Of a DNA stretch of 64,000 nucleotides, positions 11,849 to 22,603 are shown piece after piece (the stretch's first letter is position 1; each line of letters starts with the position of its first letter). The notes under the pieces were generated by a model. That model worked only from the letters and a program-made list of their open reading frames with translations, had not been told where the DNA came from and made no database searches. The translations under genes were made by a program, and so were the position numbers. The stretch lies in the NCBI RefSeq assembly GCF_004664715.2, contig NC_051069.1:70392647-70456646 (forward strand), given 5' to 3'. This DNA comes from Peromyscus leucopus. Lineage: Eukaryota; Chordata; Mammalia; Rodentia; Cricetidae.

Positions 11849-11863
11849 AAGAATCAGTTCTAC
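11849..11863. repeat. Left TSD of the L1 at 11864-12548
   Basis: AAGAATCAGTTCTAC, matching AAGAATCGTTTCTAC at 12549-12563 in 13 of 15 positions. Confidence 0.85.
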
Positions 11864-12548
11864 ACCAAGACTGAGCAAAGTGTCTTACCATAGGCACTAG
11901 GATGCAAAAAGCCGGCTCATGCACTAGGGATGGGTCCCATTCCCACTGCCTGGGGGCCCCCTAAACAGTTCAAGCTAAACAACTGTCTCGCTTATCTAGA
12001 GGGTCTAGTCCAGTACCATGAGAGCTTTCCAGCTACTGGTCCACAGTTCATGTGTCTCCACTAGTTTGGCTAGTTGTCTCTGTACTTTTTCCAATCATGG
12101 TCTTAATATCTCTTGCTCATAGGATCCCTCCTTTCTCTTGTCATTTGGACTCCTGGAGCTCTGCTTAGGAATCGGCCAAGGATCTCTGCATCTGCTTCCA
12201 TCAGTCACTAGATGAGGGTTCTATGATGACAGGTGGGTATTCAGCCATCTGATCACCAGAGTAGGTCAGCTCAGGCACCCTCTCGAACATTGCCAGTAGT
12301 ATAGGTTGAAGTCATCTTTGTGGATTCCTGGAATCTCCCTAACACTTGGTTCAGGGAGGAGGGGTTGGACCTGCCTCAACTGAGTGTACCAGGCTCTGCT
12401 GACCCCCCATGGGAGACCTTGCCTTGGAGGAGGTAGGAATGAGTGGTGGGTTGGGGGAGAGGGCTAGGGGATGGGAGGGGGAAGGACAGTGGAATCTGTG
12501 GTTGGTATGTAAAATGAATAGAAAATCTCTTAATAAAATAAGGAAAAA
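11864..12548 (+). mobile_element. Short twin-primed L1 3' end
   Basis: The plus-strand 3' segment (12354-12548) starts 'cagggaggaggggttggacc' and ends in an AATAAA-containing A-rich tail. The preceding 490 bp (11864-12353) are upstream 3' UTR in the opposite sense. The far-left word 'caccaagactgagc' is the reverse complement of the sequence that normally joins 'cagggaggagg', so the two pieces abut in the source element. A 15-bp target-site duplication (13 of 15) brackets the whole. Only 3' UTR is present, with no coding sequence. Confidence 0.9.
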
Positions 12549-12563
12549 AAGAATCGTTTCTAC
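12549..12563. repeat. Right TSD of the L1 at 11864-12548
   Basis: AAGAATCGTTTCTAC, directly after the A-rich tail. Confidence 0.85.
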
Positions 12564-12646
12564 TGCCAATGATTGCCAAATTATAAATATTATGTCATTA
12601 TTTTAAACCTTTGCAGTGATCTGAAACTAATTCTTTCCTCATTATC

Positions 12647-13377
12647 TGTGGTGATATATGTTGTACCCTAATAAAATTTTTCTGAAGATCAGAGGACAGA
12701 ACAAGCCACTAAATTAAATATAGATGCCAGGCAGTGCTGGCACACACCTTTAATCCTAGCACTAGAGACAGAGATCTGTCTGGATCTCTGTGGGTTCAAA
12801 GCCAGCCTGGATTACATGACATTGACAGTCTAGGAGAGAAACAGAACCAGGTAGTGATGGTATACACCTTTAATCCCAGTATTTGGGAATCACATGCCTT
12901 TAATCCCAGCACTTGAGATTTTATGCCTTTGCTTGGGAAGCACACACACCTTTAATCCCAGCACTCAGAAGGAAGTGATATGGCTGGGCAGACAAAGGTA
13001 TATAAGGCATGAGAATACAGGAACTAAATCTCTTTCAGCTAGAGAGCTTTTTCAGGTTGAGGAGTCCTAGAGGAAGGACATGGCAGTGGTTTGTTCCTTT
13101 GTCTCTCTGATCTTTCAGCATTTACCCCAATATCAGGCTCCGGGGTTTTTGTTTAATTTGTTTTGTTTTGATTTTTTGTTTTTGTTTTTGTTTTTCAAGA
13201 CAAAGTTTCTCTGTGTAGTTTTGGTGCCTGTCCTGGATCTTGCTTTGTAGACCAGGCTTGTTTTGAACTCACAGAGATCCACCTGGCTCTGCCTCCCATG
13301 TGCTGGAATTAAAGGCATGTGCCACCATCGCCCAGCCGGGTTTTTTATTAGAAGACCATTTAGCAAATCAAGCAACA
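12647..13377 (+). mobile_element. LTR-like repeat, family B copy 1, with SINE-like internal units
   Basis: It starts TGTGGTGATAT, with an AATAAA signal shortly after the start, and ends near 'gaccatttagcaaatcaagcaaca'. The same ends occur at 42759-43242 and 47043-47540, and a similar start occurs at 52038. Four copies of a 'ctttaatcccagca'-type B1-like word lie inside (about 12750, 12869, 12900 and 12951). A separate B1 is inserted near its 3' end. The flanking 6-mers attatc and actacc agree in only 4 of 6 positions, so it is old. The Repbase name is not assignable from memory. Confidence 0.7.
13150..13336 (-). mobile_element. B1 SINE nested in the family B LTR
   Basis: Antisense B1 with an oligo-T/TG-rich tail on the left, 'gtttctctgtgtagttttgg' and the terminal 'gctgggattaaaggc'-like box ('ctggaattaaaggcatgtgc'). 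The flanks 'ccggggttttt' (13140-13150) and 'ccgggtttttt' (13336-13346) look like its target-site duplication. The host repeat resumes at 'ttattagaagacc'. Confidence 0.88.
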
Positions 13378-13383
13378 ACTACC

Positions 13384-15330
13384 CTGCGATAGAATTCTAT
13401 AATGTATTCATTGCCTCTTTTGGGAATAATTTTAGTGTTTTGTGACAGTTCTTCACTGGTATAATCTTTCATTTTATCAGGCATACTGAATTTTTACTGT
13501 GAAATGGACAACCATCCCAAACTGTTCCACATTCTCAGATAGCATCTGTTCAAGAGAACCCAGTGGGTGACTTCCCTGATGCCTTCTGACCAGAAACACT
13601 GAAATCACTGGGCAAAAGACTAGAAGAAAATCTACATTGCCTGGGCCTTACAGGACAAAGTTAATAAGGACCTTAAATTCATGCTTTCCTAGGGGATTTT
13701 ATTCTTCCACTGCTTAAGTAGCATGACAAGAAATGCTGTTTTTCCAATGCAGTTCAACTTACAACTGACATTTGATTTCCTTTTAAAAACTTTGTCAAGA
13801 TATCAAGGAAGTGTTGCCACATTAATTATATCTTTAAAAATGATTCAGCCCAAGTGGGTGGAAAAGGAAATGAATTCAATCAGAAATTTGATCAGTAACA
13901 GAAACAATGTTTATCACATTGGTTTTATTCCTCCCAGAGATTTAGAGTTTTTAGTGCATTTACTTAAAGATCAATCATTATTATTTCTTCACCTATGTCT
14001 GACCTCTCTGAAGGCCTACAAAGTAATATTTTCCCTAAGCTGTTTTATTAATGACATCATTAATCTTGGAAATAAGTGTAGAAAAGAAAAGCTCCATGAT
14101 GATACTATGCCATCCAAACTGCAATATGTGAATTTATCATTAAATCAAGAAGGCAAAATGCTTTTAGGTTTACTGAACAGAGTAAGATGTAAGCAGAGGT
14201 TTGCTTTAGAGCTGTATGGTGTTATTTAGGAAAATATTCACCGAGAGCCTGTCACCAGTGAGAGCCAGAGCAGAGGAACGGCAAGTGAGGTGTGTGCTCC
14301 TCACAGCATCAGGTGATAGCACTCTGCTGATTCTTCCGACCACTCATACGCAGACTCTTTTCAAATGATATCTTAAATAAGTTTCATAAATAATTGCGAG
14401 TTTTATACTTCTTACACATTTTACACTATGCAATTTTGACTAACTTTTTTCCCTACAAGTTATGTTTTTCTCTATAATTCTGAGTGCTCCGTTTCTACAG
14501 TTCTGCTTTCCTTACGTTTTATGAAAGGTTCAGCTAATATTGAAGATGACATGACTGTCAAGAGACTTATAATGGCTTTCTGAAAGTGTTTTTATTCTCC
14601 AGTACCATTTACATCTCAGTTAAATAAAAACTCCCATAACCTCCTTTGGTAATGCTGTCTGGTCTGCCTTCTATGATCCCTGAATACTTTGTTTATGTAC
14701 TTTGTTACTTATAATGAGTTATTTCACTCTGTCTGTTTAGATGTCTTCTATTCTATGAGATCTAGGAGGTGGAGTCTCCCATCTCTATAGTGAGATCTTC
14801 CGACAATATCAGCCTGATGATAGGCTTCATCATGCTAGCTGAAAAGCTGATTCGGTAGTGATTTGTGGAATGGCACAGATTGCTAGCCATTTCCCCATTC
14901 TATTCTCACATTTTTTTTTCTGTAATAATAGACATTGACCCCTTTTGTCTCAGACTGTCTCTGTGCTATGCTATCTCCTTTGTTGAGAGGAGGAAACTTC
15001 TTAGCTTTATGTAATCTAATGTGCCAGATTCTATTTTTATAAGGGATTTTAAAGATAATTTCTATAATAGTTCCTTTTTATTTTCCACAAAAGATAAGTA
15101 TAATATATTGTCATATCATAAAAGTAAATTAATTAAAATATTTTTCATTATAATAATTGATCTGAATATTTGAATTTCTACAATGAGAAGCCAGCTAGTC
15201 TCTTAGAGAATCATATAATAGATCTGAAAATCCATATTTGTCTTTATCATAGTGCATAATGCTGTCTTGCTAATATAAAATAAAATAAAGGCTCTATGTT
15301 ATAATGTGTCCGTCTGTCTATCTCTGTCAC
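13384..15330. other. Unique DNA with one orphan ORF
   Basis: No repeat recognised. The only notable item is the open frame at 13723-14229. Confidence 0.5.
13723..14229 (+). other. Orphan 168-codon ORF, not recognised
   Basis: This is the longest ATG-to-stop frame outside obvious repeats and simple sequence. It lies in what looks like single-copy DNA. The predicted protein is basic, leucine-rich and has no signal peptide, transmembrane segment, zinc finger or catalytic motif I can name. There is no Kozak-strong start, no clear promoter, and no flanking splice sites or poly-A signal that would make a gene model. At this base composition a frame this long is uncommon but not impossible in 64 kb. 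It could be chance, a decayed exon or an unrecognised old repeat. I do not claim it is a gene. Confidence 0.2.
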
Positions 15331-15479
15331 TTTTGGTTTTTCAAGACACAGTTTCTCTGTGTAGCTCAGGCTGTCTTAGAACTCATTCTGAGTCCAGGAT
15401 GACCTTGAACTCACAGAGATTCACCTGCTTCTGCCTCCTGAGTACTGGGATCAAAAGCAGGTGTCACCACAGTCTGGCA
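15331..15479 (-). mobile_element. B1 SINE
   Basis: Antisense B1: 'ggtttttcaagacacagttt', 'gatgaccttgaactcacaga' and 'tgcctcctgagtactgggat' in the normal order, moderately diverged. Confidence 0.9.
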
Positions 15480-16774
15480 TGTGTATTATAATTTTGATGG
15501 AGTTTTTGCAGATCTATTTGCATTTTATAATCTTATAATAATACAGCTAAAGAATGGAAGTTTGAAAGATTATACTTGCTGCAGAAACCTAACACATTAA
15601 CAAAAATTAACGAGATCATTTGTTTAAAGGTAACAATAATGAAAGAGGCACTTTTAATTTTGTATTTGAATCATTCTCAGCAACTATCAAGGTGATTTAA
15701 AGCCTTGCCTTATATATAGCATGGGCGGCAGCAGGTCTTCAGGATTTTCTGATGCTGACTGACTGAACCACTGATGCTTGGTGAGCAGCACCTCGTTACC
15801 ACTTCCTCTCACATGTTGGGCAATAGCAGGAGCCGTAGTCAATATTTCTGATAACCCAATAGAGAATACATTCCTTAAATGTATTGGAAATGTGTTTTTC
15901 TTTACACAGATAGCAAATATGATATTAGATTAAACTTTCATTTTATATGATTTGGAGACACAGGATCATCTCAAATCACATGTATGTTCTAAATCAGTGA
16001 TGTCATGAAATCAAAGGAGCAGTTTAAAGCTTGTGCTATATATATATAGAGAGAGGCATATATATATATATATATATAGGCATTCCTTTGCAAACAAATT
16101 CAACTACTTACAAAATTTGATCGTAAGTTATAATCAAAAGAAGCAAAGTGAAAGGTGAAGTCAGAAAACTCTGTGTACTAAGTGCTAGCCCGAGGATGGA
16201 CGGGTGGCACCAACTGTTTCCTTATCTGCTAGGCTGATTCCTGCTTTAGTTTCTTCATGATTATCTTCATAAAGTTAGCTCCTGTGAAGTTGCATGTGGT
16301 TGTTTTATATTAACTCCCTTCTCAGCTACTTGCCAAAGTCTTATAATTGCACAGGGCAAGTATGCATAGGCAAGGATTCAAACACAATACAAGGTGCAGG
16401 ACACATAAAAACTCCATAGATGTAGTTGTCTCCAAGGGCTAGTTTAGAGAAGATTGAGGGAAACAGGGAGTGGAGAAAATGTTTCGAACCGATTGGCTGA
16501 AAATTAGCTTTTGAGGATCTGAATTTGTGATACAATGAGGGATTTGAGAGGGCTTAGGAAGACAGGGGAATTACCTAAGATTTCCTTGCAAAAAGAAATC
16601 TTGCAATCATGACGTGGCATGTCATGCACAAAAAGCAGAATGAAGGACACCAAATGGTATGCGTGGTTATGGTAGGATAGCTTCTCAGCCAGCCAGGGAA
16701 GGGTTAAGCTAGAAAATCCAAACTACATCCTCACAGTTAAATAATAGGGAGAAATTTACAAAAACAATTTTGTG
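15480..16774. other. Unique DNA with (TA)n, no gene seen
   Basis: Two TA-rich blocks (16038-16049 and 16059-16078) separated by 'gagagaggca'. Otherwise nothing recognised. Confidence 0.5.
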
Positions 16775-17679
16775 ACTGCTAATTTTGTCTGCCAACTTGA
16801 TGGGAATTGGAAAACATCTGGGAGACTCATGAGGACTCCATTAGAAAGCAAACCGGCATATAGTAGTAGTAGTAGTATTAATAATACAATAAAGTCAAAA
16901 CAAACCAGATTAACAAACTAACAAACTGAAAAAAAAAATGGCAAAGAAAAAGCGCAAGAAACACAGACAGATGTAGAGACACACACATACATTCGCACAC
17001 ACAGAAATTCCATAAACACACAAAATTAGAAAGTGTAATATATAAGCAAAAGACCTACAGTATTAAAAATGCCCAGACCAACCATTAGGAAACAACAACA
17101 ACAACAAAACCCTCTAAACATACCACTGAATTTTTTTGTGTTGTCTCTTTCCTGTAATGTCTATTTCTTTATGTTCCATGTCTCAGTTTTCTGTCTACCT
17201 TGAAGCTACATGCTCCCTTTTCTATCATGTTCTGTTTCTGTCCGGATTTTTAGGCAGCATCACAACAAAGAAACTCAGTTCAAGTGTTGAGAACTTTCCT
17301 ACCTCACAGGGATTCCAGTTCAATGGGGCTGCTGAGAATGTTGGTTACTCAATTGACAGCACTCATTTGCTTTTGAGACTGTTTTTTTTTTTTTCAAAAT
17401 TAGTTGATGAATCAATATAGTTAATAAATGTAAAAAATTCTATTAAGACTTCTAAAGTAAAAATAAATATATTTATGAAATAAGGATTCTTGTCAAAATT
17501 AGGGTACATAGTATATCACTGCAGAATAAACATAAGCTAGCTTAAATATGATAGCGAGTGCTTCATGCTCTTAGCAGAGACATAGATACAAAATGTATGA
17601 GGCTAAATGTAAACAGCCACATGATAATCCATAAAATTTCAATTTTGGCCCACACTGATAATAAATATTCTGTTCATGT
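16775..17679. other. Unclassified, simple (TAG)n, no gene seen
   Basis: 16775-16850 ('gtctgccaacttgatgggaa') weakly resembles the terminal part of the dispersed repeat at 26642 in reverse. A short (TAG)n lies at 16860-16877, followed by A-rich and CA-rich low-complexity DNA. A 94-codon frame at 17136-17420 has no recognisable domain. Confidence 0.4.
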
Positions 17680-18108
17680 GTTTTCTTAGTTAGTGAAAAT
17701 ATACCGTGAACAAGGCGACTTCATGAACACGGCAAAGCATTTCATTGGGAGCTTGCTAACTGTTTAGAGGGTGAGTCAGTTGTCAGTATGGTAGAGAACA
17801 TGGTGGTTTGTAGGCAGGCATGGTGCTGTAAAAGTACCTGAAAGCTTTACATCCTGACCCTCAGGCAGGAGAGAGGGAGAGAGCAGGAGACGGAGAGGGA
17901 GAAGGAAAGGGAGATGGAGAGAAACTGGGCCTGGCATGGACTTTTGAAACCTCAAAGCTCATCTCTAGTGACACACCTCATCCAACATTGCCATATCAAT
18001 TCCAACAAGGCCACACTTCCTAATCCTGTTTTTGACAGCTCATAAACTGGGGACTAAGCATGCAAATATATGAGGCTATGGGGATCAATTTCATTCAAAC
18101 TATCACAT
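17680..18108 (+). mobile_element. Dispersed rodent repeat ('cttagtta...' type), copy 1
   Basis: The order of words ('cttagttagtgaaaatatac', 'gacacacctcatccaaca', 'ccaacaaggccacacttcct', 'gaggctatggggatcaattt') matches a common non-coding rodent interspersed repeat. I know it from mouse but cannot name it safely. A purine-rich (GA)n block at about 17868-17930 is expanded inside it. Confidence 0.7.
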
Positions 18109-20109
18109 GCTCTCAAAGAAAACTTTAACAATAGCCAGTGAGTCTAAATGTCGAGCTGCAACTATAAAAAGGAATACTTATCTTTATGTCTATGCATCAA
18201 AACAAGACCAAGTCACCTTCAGTCTTTGGGTCCCTTTCCTCAAGACCATGTGGGTCCTTAGAACTAGACTTCCAGGTTTGCTTGAGTTTTGTAATTCAGT
18301 TTGTGAAACTATCCTATGGCCGTCTAACTTATATTTGCTTGATGGTATAAATTATTAGAATGTGATTTCCACATGATAAAGACAGTATTTAATTTTTCTG
18401 CAAGTGATTTTTAATATGAAACTAGGCTTGAAATTTTGCAGAAGAAGAACTGAAGGAAAATCATAAGTGACATGAGAATTAGAGGCAAGGTTTAAAGATT
18501 TGTATTTTGACATGTAGAAAGTGTTGAAAGTCGTTGAAACACAAAACAAACAAACAAACAAAACACCACAAGAAATGTGTGCATCATGAAGACCAGTTTG
18601 ACAGCAGCATGTGAGCAAGAGGAGTTAGGACACGGTGGAAGAGCCTCAATGAAAAGGAAGAGAATATACGGTTTCCTGAGTGGGTCCTGGGTTCCATCGC
18701 TTTCCCGATTCATTTTTGGTACTGACCACTTTAAAACAGAAAAAAAAAAGTTAAAGGGAAAGAAATCTAGAGAACAACATCCTATCTTAGCATTAATTCT
18801 AATAGTCATTAATAAATGTTTTAACAAAATAATACCAAACACAGCCAGGCAATATTGCACACAAACCCTTATACAATACAGGAAGGGCTCCACAGCAGGC
18901 ATACATGCTGCCTGAGTTGTGAAAGCTTTCCTCAGTACTGCAAGACATTCACTTTCATTGTTCCCTGCCTGTCTGTGAGGGTGATAGACTGGCCCACGCT
19001 TCAGAACATAGCTCTGGGTTTAACCGTCTTCCTCCCAGAAATCCTCTCCAATAGGCAGGGAGCTCTTTATTCTTTCTCCTTTCTTTTCTTTTTCCAGTAA
19101 TGGGACAAAAAAAAGTAAGAGGAATGTGCAGAATTTAATAGCACTTCCAACCTTTTAGGTGAAAGCAACCACTTTTTGGTGTCAAAGAGATCCTAGACAG
19201 ACCCGTCATATTTCATTTATTTCTTTGTACTTTGCTTTTTCAGGTATCACTGAAAAAGGATAAATTAACAGATGGAGGGAGGTCACAAAGAGGAGAGGTA
19301 AGAAAAGAACACACTGCTCAAAGGACAACAATTCATTTGGGCTTGGACACAGTACACAAGGGAGTGTGAGTGCGAATAAGATGACAGAATCTTACAGTTC
19401 CATCACATGAGACGTAAGTGCTTCTCAATCAAGAGAAAGTTATTTCATCTACTTAAGTCACATCAATACTTGGTTGAAGTAATGGGCATGGAATTATTTG
19501 AGAATATAACAGGAGCAAGCCTGTAGTTATATCTTCTATGTTCTATTGAACTTAACAAATACTCATTTCCTGGTTCAGAATTTGCAAACAAAATGTCCTG
19601 GGAAACTATAAAAAAAGAAACTGCTCAGAGATAGATATGCCCCTCTTTCCCAGTGGAGTGGTGGTGACCTGCCACCTTGTCACTGTGAACATATGTTCCT
19701 GAGAGACCAGCAAATTCCCGATTCACAGCAACAGCAAACTATTTCTCTGAAACACTTAAAGCATATTTGATTAAAAAAATAATTGATTTTCAAATCATCT
19801 CGATTTATAGGGTTATTTAAATGAAAGGCAAGAAAACATGATACTGAGATTATTAGTAGTCTGTCCAAAACTGAAACAGGCTGTCCTCTATATTTTCAAA
19901 TTTGGCAAAAGAATGTAAATATATATTTTGACAAAGTTAATCCAGTCAATCCATGTTCTATCAAGGGAAATGTAAAATATATGTGTAGTAAATGCTTGGT
20001 CTGTGTTACATACAATGCTCTTAAATGAGGTACTTTTGCTTTTCTGTAAAAGTGAGGTTTAATTATATTTTTTCAGGTCTTAGTTTCCTCAAAATATTCA
20101 GAAACAATA
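18109..20109. other. Unique DNA, no gene seen
   Basis: A short (AAAC)n lies at 18541-18562. The overlapping frames at 18492-18915 run on opposite strands through the same DNA with no known domain, so they are probably chance. Confidence 0.45.
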
Positions 20110-20330
20110 TGAAGTTTTAAATTTTTCTATTATACTTATTTGTATGTATGTATACTTGTGTGCATACAGATGCCATGGGGCTCATGTAAAGCTCAGGGGA
20201 CAACTTGAACAATCTTATCTCTCCTTCCATCATGTAGTAAGTAATTTGGAACTTAATTTTGGTCTTTAGACATGGCTAAAATTGCCTTTACCCATTGGAT
20301 TGTCTCTCTGGTCACTGATGAGATTTCTAA
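20110..20330 (-). mobile_element. B3-type SINE, decayed
   Basis: The words 'cagatgccatggggctcatg', 'caggggacaacttg', 'ctctccttccatcatgta' and 'gcctttacccattggattgt' appear in the order of an antisense B3/B4 muroid SINE. Confidence 0.7.
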
Positions 20331-20754
20331 ACACAACTTATTGAAACAGAAGGAGATGGTCTCCCTCCAATGATCTATAAAATATCTATTGTTACCCACC
20401 ATAGGAAAAAATAAAATATTGATCTGCCATAAAAATCACACTTTCAAAGTGTGAGGCTAGATGAAAGCCTTTTAATTATGAAATTGTAGTGAAAATCAGA
20501 ATCAAGGAAAAGATGACAATAAAGTAAATTTATATAATCATTCTTCAAAACTGATGATCTCCAAAGAGCCCATATGTTGCATACAGAAGTGAGTTATATA
20601 TTCTTGTGTTGTTACATGTGATGTGTAGGTTGAGATAAAAACAATAGAGGACAAATTTCTTTTTGAAAATAAGATTGCTTGTGAACACAAACATGTTTTT
20701 TAACTAAATCTGTGATTTCTTCAAATCCAACTTTACATTTTTAAATCAGCCTAT
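20331..20754. other. Unique DNA, no gene seen
   Basis: No repeat, exon or RNA gene recognised. Confidence 0.5.
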
Positions 20755-20774
20755 AATTAAAAATTGTTTTTCCC

Positions 20775-21333
20775 TTCTGAGTCTGGGTTACCTCACTCAT
20801 GATGATATTTTCTAGTTCTATCCATTTGCCTGCAAATTTCATGATATCATATTTTACTGCTGAGTAGTATTCCATTTTGTACACATGCCACATTTTCTTT
20901 ATCCATTCTTTGTTTGAGGGGCATCTAGGTTGTTTCCAGGTTCTGTCTATTATGAATAATGCTGCTGCTATGAACATAGTTGAGCATGTTTCTTTGTGGT
21001 ATGATTGAGCATTCCTTGGGTATATGCCGAAGAGTAGTATAGCTGCGTCTTGAATTAGATTGATTCCCAGTTTTCTGAGAAACTGCCATACTAATTTCCA
21101 AAGTGGCTGTAAAAGTTTTCAATCCCATTAACAATGGAGGAATGTTCTCCTTGCTCCACATCCTCTCCAAGATAACCTGTCATCAGTGTTTTTGATCATA
21201 GCCATTCTGACAGGTAGGTGTAAGAGGGTATCTCAGAGTCATTTTGATTTGTATTTCCCTGATGACTAAGGATGCTGAGTAATTCCTTAACTGTCTTTCA
21301 GCCATTTTAGATTCTTTTGTTGAAAATTCTCTG
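20775..21333 (-). pseudogene. L1 ORF2p C-terminal fragment, broken
   Basis: Minus-strand coding remnants of the ORF2p C-terminus: 'VYKMEYYSAVKYDIMKFAGK' and '[17 protein letters not shown]' are legible at 20741-20977. Upstream pieces at 20925-21170 and 21183-21419 are in other frames. At least two frame changes and several stops separate them. The cysteine-rich part is poorly preserved. It is the inverted 5' portion of the surrounding L1 and cannot make a functional protein. Confidence 0.85.
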
Positions 21334-21429
21334 TATGTAATCACAGATAAGTGGAAACTAGATGTAAAGCAAAAGATAACCAGACTACAACCCACAGCTC
21401 CAGAGAAGCTAGCTATCAAGGAAGACCCT

Positions 21430-21444
21430 AAGAGGTACGCATGA
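21430..21444. repeat. Left TSD of the nested L1
   Basis: AAGAGGTACGCATGA, matching AAGAGGGATGCATGA at 22589-22603 in 13 of 15 positions. Both copies are host L1 3' UTR sequence, which confirms that the inner L1 landed inside the outer one. Confidence 0.88.
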
Positions 21445-22588
21445 TCTTAACATCTCTTGCTCATATAATTCCTCCTCTCTCTTGCCAATTGGACTCCTGG
21501 AGCTCCACCCAGGGCCAGTCATGGATCTCTGCATCTGCTTCCATCAGTCACTGGATGAGAGTTCTATTATGACAGTTAGGGTGCTCAGCCATCTGACCAC
21601 CAGAGTAGGTCAGCCCAGGCATTCTCTCAACCATTGCCAGTGGTCTATTGTGGAGGTGTCTGTAGGGACCTCTCTAGTACTCTGCTTCTTCCTATTCTCA
21701 TGTATCATGGTGTCTCTTTCCTTGTTCTCCCACTCTGTTCCAGATCCAGCCAGGACCTCCTGCTCCTCTAAGCTCTCTTTCCCCTAACCCTTGCCCTCCA
21801 CCACCACCCCTCACCCCCAGATTGCTCATGTAGATATCATCCATTTCTCTGTCATTGGGCTATCCCTGTGTCTTTCTTAGGGTCCTCTTTACTAAGTAGC
21901 CTCCCTGGAGTTGTGAGTTGCAGTCTGGTTACCCTTTGCTTTACATCTAGTATCCACTTATGAGTGAGTACATACCATGTTTGTCTTTCTGAGTCTGGGT
22001 TACCTCACTCAGGATAATATTTTCTAGTTCCATCCATTTGCCTGCAAATCTCATGATGTCATTGTTTTTCTTGGCTGAGTAGTACTTCATTGTGTATATG
22101 TACCACATTTTACTTATCCATTCTTCAGTTGAAGGGCATCTAGGTTGTTTCCATTGGAAAAAGCACTGGGAAAAATAGCCAAACTAGTGGAAACACATGA
22201 ACTGTGAGCCAGTAGCTGGGGAGCCCACATGAGACTGGATCGGGGCCTCTGGATGTGTGAGACAGTTGATTGGCTTGAACTGTTTGGGAGGCCCCCAGGC
22301 AGTGGAATCGGGACCTGTCCTTGGTGCATGAGCTGGCTTTTTGGAGCCTAGGGCCTATGCTGGGACAATTTGCTCAGCCTTAATGTAGGGAGGAGGGGAT
22401 TGGACCTGCCTCAACTGAGTCTGCCAGGCTGGGCTGAGTCTACAGGAGAGACCTTGCCTTGGAGGGGGTGGGAGTAGGGCGTGGATTGGGTGGGGAAGGC
22501 TGGGGGGTGCAAGAAGGGAGGATAGGGGAATCCGTGGCTGATATGTAAAATTAAATTAATTGTAAAATAAAAAAATTAAAATTAAAAA
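21445..22588 (+). mobile_element. Twin-primed L1 nested inside another L1
   Basis: 21445-22154 is antisense: 3' UTR then ORF2 C-terminus, ending 'gcatctaggttgtttcca'. 22155-22588 is plus-sense 3' UTR starting 'ttggaaaaagcactgggaaa' and ending in an A-rich tail. The left end ('tcttaacatctcttgctc') and the start of the sense part are adjacent in normal L1 3' UTR, so this is again a 5' inversion. A 15-bp duplication of the host L1 brackets it. It has no intact coding region. Confidence 0.9.
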
Positions 22589-22603
22589 AAGAGGGATGCA
22601 TGA
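22589..22603. repeat. Right TSD of the nested L1
   Basis: AAGAGGGATGCATGA, where the outer L1 3' UTR resumes. Confidence 0.88.

Noticed and set aside
16038..16078. TA-rich palindromic stretch as a possible regulatory hairpin
   Set aside because: Ordinary (TA)n microsatellite with an interrupting GAGAGAGGCA.
18492..18915. 136-codon minus and 112-codon plus frames
   Set aside because: Overlapping, opposite strands, no domain, no splice or promoter context. Chance is the simplest reading.
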